From the NCBI GenBank assembly GCA_008933995.1, contig WARS01002947.1, positions 703,884 to 767,883 of the forward strand: a stretch of DNA of 64,000 nt, given 5' to 3'. Positions 1 through 14,595 of the stretch are shown here, one piece after another. This DNA comes from Datnioides undecimradiatus (lineage: Eukaryota > Chordata > Actinopteri > Lobotiformes > Datnioididae). The translations under genes and the position numbers were made by a program. The notes beneath the pieces were generated by a model. The model saw only the letters and a program-made list of their open reading frames with translations. It had not been told where the DNA came from and did no database searches. The first letter of the stretch is position 1. Each line of letters begins with the position of its first letter.

Positions 1-124
1 ACAATGAGAAACTACAAAGTCATTTCAAGTAACTTTCTACTTGTCCAGTTGACTGTGTTCAATCCCTTTGGATATTCACATTAAGTCTATTATTTTATAT
101 GCATTGTGCTATTCCTTTATTTAC

Positions 125-361
125 CTTTGTTGTCTGTCTGCAGGTCATCAAGATAGAAGTCTGTCTGCCGGTTACCCAGGACAAAGGCCAGGAAGGAGAG
201 GATGAGGGCATCCAAGATGCCCATGATGGCCAGCATATAGGCCCAGCGTACAGAGCAATCACCCAGGGAGTATTTCCCTGTCTGCTCCCCACACATGTCC
301 CGGATCACCTCGGCATCCCACCCGTCGGGGAAGATCATGCAACCGAGCACCAGGCACACTC
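125..361 (-). CDS. lhfpl4: LHFPL4-type tetraspan protein, coding exon 2
   Basis: Second coding exon of the same gene, encoding about residues 137-215. On the minus strand the acceptor is TGCAG|GA at 361 and the donor is AAAG|GTAAAT at 125/124. Phase 1 in and out fits exon 1: its last G plus GA gives Gly137. It holds the rest of TM3 (CLVLGCMIF), the extracellular loop with [14 protein letters not shown] and [13 protein letters not shown]4 at about 176-199 and the start of the cytoplasmic tail, [18 protein letters not shown] resembles LHFPL4, whereas LHFPL3 has NRQDS. The reading frame would hit a stop only three codons past the donor, so a further exon must supply the C-terminus. Known LHFPL4 is about 247 residues, so roughly 30 are missing and should lie beyond the left edge. 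Intron 1 is 18,844 bp. Confidence 0.92.
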
Positions 362-3300
362 CTGCAGGAGGACAAAGAGGGGAAAAGAAGCAGGGTTAAA
401 ATGAAGGAACTTTGTCTTCTGTGGCCTTAAAAACTGTTCATGTGAGTAGAGTTTAGCCAGCTGTGTTGTGTGAGCCAACAGCTCTCCAGGTGTGAAGGGG
501 TCAACAGTGAGACAGCAGAAAGATGGAATACATGCACCATATTCATTATTCACAGGAGATAATTGAATATGTGACAGAATATAAAACATACAGATCACAC
601 AGAAATCTGCATGGCGTTCCAACCACAAACAAAAGTGAATGCACAAACACACCCATAGACAAAGTATAAAGCTCTCTGGGAAAATGCATGCATGCAATTT
701 CAACACCACAACAAAAATGGTAATCTATACTTTACACTTCTGCTCATTCATCAAAGTGAGCATCACTGGGGAGCTGATTACGCTACATTCTTTGCTCGCC
801 AGCACTGTCTAAATAGCAGTCAGTCTGTGCCTGAGGGGCTGTAAGTAAAGCAGTGAGCTCCACTGGGAGATGGGGAACATACATGGCAGACGTCACACTG
901 AATCTTCTTTCCAGACCAGACATGTCTTTTCCACAACCAACATGACTTGATGTGATACACATGAAAACTCAGATTTGTCTGTGCTGGTGATTATTACACG
1001 TCAGTCCAATAAATGTTCAAGAGAGGGGTTGGAATTGTGAATATTTCAAATGCTGCATGTGTGTCTATTGAAGGGTGTTGGGTCGCATTCAAACACAGAG
1101 ACTAGTGTGGAATGAGGTGTGAAGTAACACAGAGATCATGGGCTGAAATGTAAAACAAAGGACAGCAGCATTGCGCTCTGAGTGAATTCTGCTGATCTGC
1201 TGCTGAACATATGAAGCTCAATCTTGTCTGCTGGCATCAAAGCCTCATAGTCAACAGCTAGTTCAGACACACTGATCGATATGTTACATACTGCTGTCCA
1301 TACATAGATATTAAACAGATTAGCTGCTGTACTCAACTTAAGAGACTTTTTCACAGATATAACACTATACTATATAAACAAACAACAAACTACACTATAT
1401 AAACAAACTCATGCTACTAACTGAAGTTAATGCTAAAAATGAGCAGCATGTTTCCCGACAGTACAGTCATGTCTTCAGGTAGTTCAACGTGCTAATAAGC
1501 TAAATAGCTATCCAGCCTGCAAACGGATGTTATTAGTGCCTATGTTGACTGTAGACATGTGTTTGGTACCTCGTTCTTTAAGGTGCAGATCATTGTGCTG
1601 GGGAGTTCAGGTGTTAACGGTCTGGATCTCATCGAATTTTAAATGACTTAAAGTCAGTCTATCCACTCTAATGTCAATTACCAACCAGCAAAACATATTC
1701 CCTACGAGAAAAGAGGAATTAATAGAAATGTAAATACATTTATTAATTTGATTATTTATTTTTGGTGCATTCAACAGCATATTTAGTCATTTAAATGTTT
1801 ATTTATCTTTTATTTTGGCAGTACTGGCCCCCGCACGTGCATGTGCTGAATGGAAAATAAGCAAATTTTTGCTCTATCATCCTTGCATCAAGTCACGTAT
1901 GAGGGTTTGTGCTGAACAGTCTCAGTGGTGAGTGCACTCCTGTTGGGAAAACGCATCATGTAACAGCCAGTGTTAAAGAAAGGTAAACATACACACAGCA
2001 CTGAAGTGGCGCAAGTTCACTGTTGCAGTGCTTTGTTTTGATGCTGGAAAACATGAAGCCTTTTCTGTGGTTGGACTGTGAGGATGACTATTTCCTGAAA
2101 CAGCACATACTACATGTAATACGTTAATATTTAGCAAAATTTTACACGTGCTCAGTGCTAGAATATTTGCTAGAAAACTAATGTGTTAATTGAATTTTAT
2201 TTTCATTATATATATTTGCATTTTTGTTCATGTTTAGATGGCTTCCAGGAAGGAAATGTGCAGGAAATACAGAGACAAAGGATGGATGCCAAACCACACC
2301 CAGCGTGGAGGTCTATGAGCTGTAGCAGAAAACAAACATGCACAAGAATTTTAGTCAGACGTTAATGGGAATGCATTTCACCAACGGGTAAAACTGCAGG
2401 AGAGTGTTGTGAGTGTGTGTGGTGGACTCTGTGATCGATGTGTGTGTCTTAAAATGAAGTCCATTAGTATACAGTTGAACCCTGTCACATTAGCGATTCC
2501 CTCTGAAGACCCTGTGTTTCACCTTGTAACAATCCTTCATGAGAAAACAGTGGGTGGTGAACTCACAGATGAGGGAGGACATCAGATTAGTCACCACCTC
2601 CTTTGTAAAGCAGAACACCATTGCAAATCTGAAGACTCGTATTTCTGTCTGAGACATATGCTGATAGAAAATGTGACCGCTGTACTGACAAAATGATTGC
2701 AGGCATAATGAGAGAGTGTAATGAGAAAGACTATAATGATGATAATACAGTAACTAATGAGAGAATAGAAGAACGATGGAAGGAATCATCATGGGAAATC
2801 ATCATGTTATTAGCTTCTTTTATGACCTTTATACGAGATATTAACATAGATGAGAGATGATAAAATCATTAACTGAGTAATGAGTGTCAGGTAACATGTT
2901 TTATGGATTTTTGATGAATGTTTTCCCATCTGGCATGAAACTAGAATAAAGGTATTGAGTGTGGTCTTGTTGAAATTGTGGATGCTGAGCAAGTCCAAGA
3001 ATCCTTGTGGGATGTACTTCTCTGCCTCATGGCAGCTCATCAAACGTTCATTTTCCTTTGTACTCAGTGTTATTAACTTTTGTTTGTTCAGAACACGCTG
3101 GGTGTGGTTTTAAGGTAACATGCAGGTTCTTTACTGTTATGAATCGTCTGCTCAACAGGCTGTAGACCAAAAAGCCAGCTTGTTTAACACAGGGCAGTAC
3201 AATGCATTTGACTGACTGTGGCAGTGCCTGACACATAGAACTATAATTCAGGTGGCTGTGTTTTATGTTTTACAGACTATGAATTGAATCTGTTGTGAAC

Positions 3301-4173
3301 CTAGCTCCTTCAGATGGCTCCTCCGATAAATAACTGTGTCTTTGTTTTTTGTCATATGGGATATGGGATAACTTGACTTCAGCAATACATTAATTATACT
3401 TTGCATAGAATAGAACAGAATAGAATAGTACTTTATTAATCCTTTGGCAGGAAATTGTGGTGTTACAGCAGCAGCCATAAATGCAGCATGGCAGTATGAT
3501 GGTTATGACTGTGTGACAAGATCTCTCTGTGCCCTCTTCCTCCATCCGCCCTCCTCCTCTATCTTCAACCCAACTGTTTAAGTGGGCACCAGCGAGCTAA
3601 AAATAACCCCCACCTTCCCACAACCCGAGAAAAGCCCTTTGAAGTTGTTGGGGTGTTTCCTCTTCCTTCCTCCCCTCCAATCTCTCAAGACACTGCATTC
3701 TGAACTTGGAGAAGAGGAACTTCAAAGGCAGCAAGTGGAGAGATCGAATAGAGAGTGAGAGGATGGGAGGGAGTGAGACAGAGAGGGCTGAAAAATAAAA
3801 GGGGAAAACAAGTCGTGTGAAGAGGAGGAAGAGAGAAGCATGGCTGTTGCAGCTCCTCTCCATTATGTCATTTCTCTCATCTCAGTGCATCACTTTCTGT
3901 CATTTCATTTCATTACATTCACAGCCCAACAACAATCACATCAAAGTACATGAACATCTAGAAATACATTGCCAGGACATGTTTGCAATCCAACCAGTTA
4001 AAAATTACTATGAACCAATTTATTCATTACGCCTTATTTTTAGACTTATTACATAACAGCTTGTCAAATTTTCTTAACCACATGTCCTCACAGATCTTTT
4101 TTTATTCTAGACAAACAGTCAAAAATTATTATATAAGTGCTCTAAAAATACCATCAGTGTGCTATATATAAAC

Positions 4174-4194
4174 GTGTGTGTGTGTGTGTGTGTG
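4174..4194. repeat. (GT)n microsatellite
   Basis: About ten uninterrupted GT dinucleotides within lhfpl4 intron 1. Confidence 0.9.
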
Positions 4195-7100
4195 AAGTAA
4201 TTTTAAGGAGCAGCTTTAGGCTGTGTAATATTCCTCTTTGACACTCACAATGTGTGTGGTCTGTACGTTGCTGTGATGTCATCCAGCACTGTCATGTACT
4301 CTGACTGACTTTATGACAGAGTACAGTGTGTGCTGAACGCTGTCATACAAAGTAATAAATACAAACACACCCATTCATGCAGATTGATGCTTCCACACAC
4401 AGAGCAGTTGAGTGACCTTGAATCTTCAATCAGGATGAGCAAACATGATGCTGTCCCAGTGCTGCTGCTGCTGTACAGCCAAACAGTCCAGGGCATCCTC
4501 TGATCATGCCAGTGTGAAAAAGTAACTAAAGCTAAAATGCAGTGGTGACATCATTATTGCATTTTTGGAACAGACCCATAAGCTGTGTCCTGTTCTCCAT
4601 TTGCTAACAAATGAGCTGCATTTGCTCTTTACCATTTAATTGGAATAAGTTTTACCAAAATACCACTGTGAGATGCTTTGAAAACTAAAGATTTGACACT
4701 TCACTTCCAGTGGTTCAGCAAAATTATGCTTCAGAGACCCACCTCTGTCACAGTGCCTGTTCATTCAGTTGTTTCCAGCTCATTCATTCATATATGCTCA
4801 GTGCCTGTATTTCCTTGGATTCCCTGTTTCACCTCTCTTATAGGTTCACCTGCACTGGCCTCTGTCTCCAACACCCTTCATCTCACAAACCCCACAAAAG
4901 CTTGGACCTCTATCCAGTTCAGTCATTCTGTGGATCCCAATCACTCCATCCTGGCTTTTGCTTTCCAGCTCTGTCAACCACCTGCCCAGTTATCATCCCC
5001 TGGCTCTGCTCCACCCTGACCTGACTCCTATTTACTCTACATTCCCTCCTTTCTCTGTGACCAGCACTTTGGTTCACACAGCAACATAGCATAGCACACA
5101 GCAACATAGTATAGATTCCTCCACTTTCCGCCGTGTTAGCAGCCTAATACACAATCACTTACAGTCACAATAAACAGGCTTAAAACTGAGACGTAAGTAC
5201 ATTCCAGAGCTCCACACACACTGCATGTTTACAGCAGTATCTAAGACTATAAAGATGAAAAAATAGTAATTTCAGGCTTCCACGCTCCAACAGACCACAT
5301 GATTTTATACAGTTCGAACAAAAGCACATTTCAAAATCAACTCAAAACCTCCTGTTCAAACCACTGGGCTCCCTGTGGACCTGGGCTCTGCAGTGAAGTC
5401 CAACACATAGTGGAAAGGTGTGAACATGACTGCATTAAGAGATCACCATGTCCATTCTCTAATTTAATATAGCTGTTTGAGGTCTGCCCTCCTCTCCCCT
5501 CCTGTGTCTAGACCTTGGCCTGCTGTCCTCCATCTATCTAATGAATGGCCTCCTCGCTCATGTATGGAGCTTTTATGGGAGTTGGGGTCAAGCCTGTTGT
5601 GTGTGTGTGTTTGAGTGTGACTGTGTGTATTGCTGAGGGGGCACTTTACAAGACGTTGCTGCCGCCAGGGTTCACTGGCCCACTTGGCATAGAGCTCCTC
5701 TTTTATTCTGTATTTACACTGTTTCACTTGCACTGGTGACTGTAAATTCTCTCTCTTTCTGTATGTATCAGTCAGTTATATGGGGAGTGGAAGTTAAGAA
5801 CAATCTTCTGGTTAGAACCTGCTTTTTATTCATGCATTTATCTATATATCTATATTATCTATTATCTATTAGTGTTGACTTTGCCTAAAATATAATTTTA
5901 TTTATTTATTATGCACATTTAGAACATAAACTCTTCCTCTCCTGCTCTCTTCCTTTCCCTGCCCTTTATCTTTCCCTCACTCATCCCTGTGTCCTTTACC
6001 AGCTGAGGAGAGAGTTGCTGGCATGAGTCCTGCCTCTGGAAAGAGGATTGGCAGATGTACAGAGGCTTGCACATACCATATAATGTGTCATTGTGCAAGT
6101 CCAAGCTTTGTTACTCATTGAGTTATGCAAAGCAGTTCTGTGATACACCGAAGGATCAGTGAGTGGTCCCTTCTGGCAATCCATATGTGATTCATAACTA
6201 GAAGAGGACTATCTCCCTGAACCAGTTACTAAAACTACACGTCCCAATACTAAAACTACACGTTACTAACACCTTTTTTCTTTTTCCAATTTCTGATCAT
6301 TGTCAGGTACACATTATTTGTGGTTTGATAATGTAGTATTTTTTTGGAATGCATGAGATTTGGACAGTTATGTGAAAGCGGGATTGTTTATTTGTAATAA
6401 GTGATGAGACAAGATGGACACTGCACTGATCACCTCTATTCATAAATGTGCATCCTGAGTCACACATGTTTTTATTCTCAGGAAATTTCACTGCTTTACT
6501 ACCAATATGAGTGACTGTGTATTGTTTTCTGATAACTGAATGATATAAAAGTAAAGTCAAACCTCTTCACCATCTCTCTTTAACCATTTACTTTTGCTTT
6601 GTCTTAACCAGAGTCAGCAAAACAGCATGTCCTAAGCTGGACACCCTGCTGTTGCTGGTTTTATGGAGGTATGAGGTTGTTCCTGAGTTTGCCACATCAC
6701 TGCTGTTAACACCCACCATACTTCTACTCTTCACACTAACATAGGTTGGTTCAACAACTCTAAATTATACAATAAGGCATAAGCACTACAGAGAAAATAC
6801 ACGCTTTATTTAAGGAAGGCCCATCCTTTCTCGCATTGTAATTAGACAGATCAATGTTCATGTATATGTATACATGTAAACAAGTTTATAAAATGCAATA
6901 GTAGCTGGTGAACAAGCCTTTAGCAGGCACAACACACAGAGTTGATTCCTGCAGGGCAACCTGCCTCTCCACCAGCCTCCACTGTCACTGTCTCCCAGCT
7001 AATGCCGCCTCAATCACTGCAGATTGCTGTTAAAGCATTAGCAGCATCCCACATATAAAATATAAAAAGCTATTTCACTTAATTACTTAATAAAATATTG

Positions 7101-7446
7101 CATTCACAAGGCACTTGGTCAAACTAGCTGAACTACAGGAAGTGAACGACTGAACAGCTCCACACAGCTCAACTCACCTGCATGTGAGTGAAAACATCAT
7201 AATGTCACCATGATGAAACCCTTAGCTCCAATTTATCATTATCACTGCCGAAAAAGTATAACTTACAACAGTAAGAAAAGACAAACTTACAATAAAACCT
7301 GAAGTACTGAAGGAGAACGAACAATCTATCCTTTGGAAATAGAGATTTATCTGTTTTAATAACTCAGTATGATGTATAGCAGGGACATTTCCATCTTATC
7401 AACAAGCTTAGGGTCTCTCTCTTTCCTTTTCCTGCTGCCTTTCACT

Positions 7447-7447
7447 T

Positions 7448-7491
<44 letters not shown>
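7447..7491. repeat. (CT)n/(CA)n compound microsatellite
   Basis: A short CT run passes directly into about 16 CA units, within lhfpl4 intron 1. Confidence 0.9.
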
Positions 7492-7492
<1 letters not shown>

Positions 7493-8172
7493 AACACTGA
7501 GTGACAATGCTGAGAAGGGTCAAAGGAATCTATTATTCAGCTGTCGGGATATTTTTAGAAACACCCCAGTGACTTTGGAATTATTTATTAAGTGCCTGAT
7601 AATTAAAACATGTACATTTGGATGGGAAAGCCAGCCAGAAATCTCAGAGAGAGAGAGAGGAAGAGAAGCAGGGGTATCCCCAGGGGAAACTCTCTCTCAC
7701 TCTGTTTCTCTCTCTTTCTCTCTGTCTCTCTCTGTAGTTCTATATTTAACTCAACCACTGCAGCATCTATTTAGCTTCTGCTGGAATCACTTGCACGTGG
7801 GCGCATTTATCTACAGATGTCCACTGCCGTTACCACACACATGAATCTATACACATGCTTGCACACACGTGGACAAACACAAAACCACTGCAAACACAGT
7901 CTTTACACACTTACTCGTGCAGAAACAAAAACACAGTAGCTGCAGAGAAGAGCAGGGAAACATTCTCATCAATAATTCAACCCTCACACCATCATATACA
8001 CATTTCCCCTCTGTCTTACATGTTCACATGACCAGACGCATGTGTGGCCATCCACACACACACACACACACATTAAGGTGGTATTGTCAGTCTGCACGCA
8101 CACACTCAAACACATTCAAGTGCTGTGTTTTACCACTCACCCTGTGTCTCTCTGCTCCCTCTCTCTCATACT

Positions 8173-8173
<1 letters not shown>

Positions 8174-8204
<31 letters not shown>
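8174..8204. repeat. (AC)n microsatellite
   Basis: About 15 AC units. A shorter CA run lies 100 bases upstream at 8051-8072. Confidence 0.9.
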
Positions 8205-8209
<5 letters not shown>

Positions 8210-9393
8210 ATGCACTATTTCTAGTGCTTTCATTACACTTTTTCACTGCTGGTAAAATAATGAACACAGATGCAACATTCTGTCAGTATGTATGTGTATG
8301 AAAGAGCAACTAAGAGGAACAAAAATACCAATAATGTAATAAGTCTGATATAGTACACTGATATACAGTGATATAGAGAGTACACCTGCAGTTTCCATGA
8401 TGGACAAAAAAAACACAACACTAAGTCAGTCTCAAGTCAAAGCAATGGGGGAGTGTTTATATGATTATGGTGCCTTTCAAAATTTCTGCAACATTTGAAC
8501 AATTAACAAAGATGTTAACGTCAGAAAAATTCACCATCTGTTTACACAGCAACATTCACTTATGGGTGCCAATAGTCTATTATAATATATCATAAATATT
8601 TATATGCTTACAGGGAAATTCTGGTTTGTTATAAACCATTTATTAAATGTATATATTGTGCTTATGAATGTTAAACTGTGAATGAGTGTTTCAGAAAATG
8701 AATTGCTGTTTAGTTCAAGTGGATAAATGGATTTGATAGTGTCTCCAGCATACTATAACTTTTAACTTTTCTACTATAACAGTTACTTCAGTAAAGAGCA
8801 ACACCTTGTTTGAGTTGTTGAGATGTAACTGAGTAATCAGCCAAGGCCTGATTCAACTGTCACAGCTTAATTTTGATGCGTGCCCATTTTGGATGCTATA
8901 TATCCAACTAAAAACCTGTTGGTCCCCATCAGACCACAGTGAAGTGAAACATGAGGCTAGCATCATGATCATCAACCCTCTTACAACGTGAACTATGACC
9001 ATGTGCAGTAAGTTTTACTCTCCAAAAGACAAGAGTGAGGGAGTCAACAGTGTAAGAAGTCTGATTCAAGCTGATTTGAACAATGTTTATTTTCTGCTAA
9101 TGTTTCTTGGTGACAGAGCTGCTTGGGGGGGTCTGATGCTGTTAGCTAATATTGTGACATATGGATATGAATATTCATGAAAATGTGCAGGATGGTGATC
9201 AACTTGAGGGGACACAAAAATGGTGAGTAATGGTAAGTAATAATGAGGTAATGATGCAGTCCTAGTAACAGCTTAATATGATAATATAATGACAACACTT
9301 TACTTGGGGGAACTTGATTCAATAATTAGCAGTAAGGTATGGATGTTTTCATGACTCTTGTGTATCTATATCTATATCAGTTAGCTGTAAGAC

Positions 9394-11042
<1,649 letters not shown>

Positions 11043-11336
11043 CCATCATCCATTGTCTTCTAGTTCCAGTAGCCAATTTAACATCAAGGTGCCCTGGTCC
11101 CTCAACACCTGACGCAGACCTTGTTTCACCAGGCTATCGCCTGGAGCCGGTATGACTTTATATCTGGCGCCTCTCACTATGAGGTAAGTAGGCAGCCTAG
11201 CTGTGAAGGGCCTTGCCTAAGGACCCTTACTGAATGATGTATGAAAGCTTGTCCACACCGGGATGCGAACCCCGTTCTCCGTGTTCCGTGTGGTAGTTAG
11301 TTACCCTACCAACTGAGCTATTCAGCCAACTAACCT
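11043..11336 (-). repeat. tRNA-derived SINE-like segment
   Basis: Between the two LINE copies lies a minus-strand segment with RNA polymerase III promoter boxes: an A-box-like TAGCTCAGTTGG at 11321-11310 and a B-box GGTTCGCATCCC at 11272-11261. The spacing is close to that of a tRNA. The first and last seven bases of the tRNA-like part (about 11328 to 11254) do not pair, so it is a SINE head or tRNA pseudogene and not a working tRNA. A non-tRNA body follows to about 11045, including TATAAAGTCATACCGG and ACCAGGGCACC. The SINE name is not known to me. Confidence 0.65.
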
Positions 11337-13290
11337 GCTTCTCCACAACATGGAAGCTCCTGTCCGGCATTGTAGCCACTAAGATAAGCGGGCACATGAT
11401 CAATACATGAGCAAAAGCACAGAAGGGCACAGAAATACCAGAGGAGCCAAACACCAACTACTGGTAGATAGAACGGTCACCCAGGACTGCAAGACATCTC
11501 AGACGAATCCAACCTGTGCACTGCCTGGGATTGGATTACAAGAAAGCCTACGACTCAATGCCACACTCCTGGGATCCTGAATGCTTGGAGATGTATAACA
11601 TCAACACAACTCTACGGACATTCATAACAAACCGATGAGGATGTGGGAGAACTACCTGAGGCCAACTTCAAACCAATTGTCCAAAGTTCATCAAATGCGG
11701 ATATACCAAGTGAGATGCCCTGTCCCCACTACTGTTCTGCATATAGGCCTGAACCCCCAGCCAAATAATAATGAAGACTGGCTATGGCTACCGACCAGGA
11801 AGCCACCTACTCTACATGGATGACACATCGTTATGCCAAGAGTGAGCGACATCGACCACTGATACACACAACCAGGGATCTACAGTAATGACATGATAGA
11901 ATGTCATTCGACTGGAGAATTGTGGACTAAATGATAACAAAGAGAGGCAAGGTAGTCCAGAGAGTGGGGATTACACTACCAGAGGGCAGAATAGCAGACA
12001 TTGAGGAGAGCTACAAATACCTGGGTATACCACAGGCACATGGCAACCATGAGAAGGCCCCAAGGGAAGCAGCCACAGCCAAATACCTCCAACGAGTAAG
12101 GCAGGTCCTGAAAAGTCAGCTCAATGGCAAGAACAAGGTCCAGGCAATAAACAGCTATGCCTTGCCAGTAATCAGATACCCTGCTGGGATAATAAATTGG
12201 CCAAAGGATGAAGTACAGACCACGGATATCAAGACACGAAAGCTCCTTACCATGCATGGAGGGTTCCACCCCAAGTCCAGCACCCAGAGACTGTACACTA
12301 AGCGAAAGGAAGGGGGCAGAGGACTGGTGAGCGTCAGGGCCACTATTCAGGATGAAACATCCAAGATCCGGGAATACATCAGAAAGATGGCCCCATTGGA
12401 TGGAGTGTTCAGTGAAAGTCTCAAGCAGTGGACACCAGACGAGTGGACCCAGGACGAACCTTCATGTGAGGACAAACCCCTGCATGGGATGTACCACTGA
12501 CAGATATCAGAAGTGGCTGACATGGAGAAATCCTACCAATGGCTAGTGAGGGCTGGACTGAAAGACAGCACTGAGGCGCTCATCATGGCAGCACAGGAAC
12601 AGGCCCTGAACACAAGAGCAATAGAGGCCCAGATATACCACACCAGGCAAGACCCAAGGTGTAGGCTGTGCAAAGAGGCCCCAGAAACAGTCCAGCACAT
12701 AACGGCAGGATGTAAGATGCTGGCAGGAAAAGCATACATGGAACGCCATAACCAGGTGGCCGGCATAGTGTACAGAAACATCTGTGCAGAGTTTGGGCTG
12801 GAAGTCCCCAGATCCAAGTGGGAAACACCTCCAAAGGTGATAGAGAATGAGCACGCAAAGATCCTGTGGGACTTCCAGGTACAGACTGATAAGATGGTAA
12901 TGGCTAACCAACCGGACATTGTAGTGTTGGACAAGACCCAGAGGAAAGCCGTTGTGGTGGACATCGCAATCCCAAGCGATGGTAACATCAGGAAGAAGGA
13001 ACATGAGAAGCTAGAGAAATACCAAGGCGTGAAGGAAGAACTGGCAGGTAAAAACATCAGTGGTGCCTGTGGTGATCAGGGCACTCGGAGCGGTGACCCC
13101 CAAACTGGAGCAGTGGCTACAACAGATCCCAGGAAAGACAACAGACATCTCAGTCCAGAAAAGTGCAATACTAGGAACATGTAAGATACTGCGCAGAACC
13201 CTCAAGCTCCCAGGCCTCTGGTAGAGGACCCGAGCTTGCAGAGGAAGAACCGCCCGCGGAGGGCGAGATGGGAAATTTATAGTATTATCA
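11337..13290 (+). mobile_element. Dong/R4-like LINE, copy 2 (5' truncated)
   Basis: Plus-strand copy of the same LINE as at 9605-11042, about 1.95 kb. From about 11337 to 11930 the coding sequence is frameshifted, but reverse-transcriptase landmarks are readable: TTWKLLSGI, the catalytic D motif in DYKKAYDSMPHSW and LYMDD near 11811-11825. From 11931 onward it is open except for one stop. The 3' UTR is short (GAGATGGGA near 13265) and no poly(A) is visible. Upstream regions are missing, as is usual for 5'-truncated LINE insertions. Confidence 0.87.
11931..13184 (+). pseudogene. Dong/R4-like LINE ORF: RT 3' part and restriction-like endonuclease
   Basis: A 1,254-bp frame interrupted only by a TGA at about 12498-12500; both sides are in one frame. 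The upstream part has VVQRVGITLPEG, SYKYLGIP, YLQRVRQVL, IRYPAGIINWPK and LLTMHGGFHPKSS, the thumb/connector typical of the clade. The downstream part has the zinc-finger-like CRLCKEAPETVQHITAGC (CX2C-X8-H-X4-C) and the putative endonuclease core QPDIVVLDK ... AVVVDIAIPSDG, the PD...D motif of restriction-like endonucleases in R2/R4 elements. The stop replaces what is probably an arginine codon (CGA to TGA). After about 13080 the frame departs from the family. The open stretch may be recent decay only; no function is implied. Confidence 0.8.
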
Positions 13291-14560
13291 GTAATATTGT
13301 TGAGAAACACAGTATAGAAAATGACACATTATGTCCTGTGAATCATAAACAAAATAGGAACACTAGTTCACATGTTTTAATTTATGCCCTGTATAATGTA
13401 TATAGTATTTTTATCACATAGTATAAGTAAGTGCAGTTTGTTAATAACTTACAATTAATCTAATTTACGCTAAAACACCCTAGCATGTATGCAATGTTTA
13501 TTTGCTTTGCTGTATTTACATATTATATGTACCCATTGTGATCTTTTATTTTATTATTCATATCATAGAACACAAATTTAAAAGAAGCTACTTGACAGTG
13601 AGTTTTGTTTTTTTAATATCTGTACAATATCTGTTTAACACAGTGACTGACTGTCTGTCCAGATAACAGGGAAGATATTAGTATGCTACACAGAGCCGGA
13701 GCTCAACAAAGTCTGCAGATTATTCATAAAACAGCTGCATCAGGATACCCACCCCCGTGTTACTGGCCTTTACTATCAGTTAACCAATCAGAAACAACCA
13801 ACAGCATCAACACTGCATCAGTGCCACTCAGTGCAAGACTGAAACAAGAAATATCACCCTCACTGTCAACAATGTGAAACACACACACGATACTCTGGCT
13901 GTCTCACTGATGCCTGGTTCAACTCAGAGAGAAGAACTAATGAAACACACAAACAACAACAAATTAACTTCTAGCTGCGTTGATCCATCATTCTGCCAGC
14001 CACACATGTCACCTGCCAATTAAACAAAACTCTCAATCTTATGACCATTTATGTCAAGCTAACTTAATTTTTGACAAATCCTTTCAGTCTGACTTTTGAA
14101 TATTAGTTTTAAAGGTCAGAGACTCTTTGAGGAGAACCAGACAGAGCCTCCAAAAACCAAGCTTTTGGCTAACAGCTAACCAAACTGCATCATTATTTCT
14201 TCTCTATACATGAATAACTGCCTTTAAACTCCACCATCAGTGTTTTTCTATCAACATTTGAATAAGTTACTAAGTGAAAAGTGTCACAAACCCACACAAA
14301 TTATAATAATATAATATTAGACCGGTCAAATACATGACTCCAAACTAATGTTGCTCACTGTATGTTGGATGTGTCACTAGGCAACTGTTTGCTAACATGT
14401 AAGCCACAACTGCTTTATAATGATGGTCAGCTTTTGCCTTATAAGATGGTCCATTCAAATGAATTCACATTTTGTGCAGTGCATACTGTTAATTTCCTTC
14501 TTTTGGATTGTTTTTTGTTTACCATTCACCAGACTACCCCATCCCCACACACAGACTGAT

Positions 14561-14595
<35 letters not shown>

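Larger units (their letters stand above)
362..9395. other. lhfpl4: lhfpl4 intron 1, 3' portion: no gene seen
   Basis: About 9 kb of AT-rich intron without a convincing exon. It holds simple repeats: GT at 4174-4194, CT then CA at 7447-7491, GA/CT-rich tracts at 7646-7740, and CA at 8051-8072 and 8174-8204. A short segment at 3403-3480 has repeated TAGAATAGAA and CTTTATTAATCC, which resembles the 3' tail of a teleost LINE. A near-exact 19-bp direct repeat (ATCAGTTAGCTGTAAGAC) sits at 9376 and again at 9435, bracketing the first TA run. Confidence 0.6.

Noticed and set aside
4678-5024. Overlapping 113- and 104-codon plus-strand frames.
   Set aside because: Serine- and proline-rich translation of C/T-rich intron sequence in two frames at once, with no family resemblance.
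7441-8210. CRISPR-like spaced repeats among the CA/CT tracts.
   Set aside because: These are ordinary dinucleotide microsatellites without fixed-length repeats and spacers, and the genome is vertebrate.
11254-11328. Functional tRNA gene on the minus strand.
   Set aside because: A and B boxes are present, but the acceptor stem does not pair and the segment is embedded between LINE copies; treated as a SINE head.
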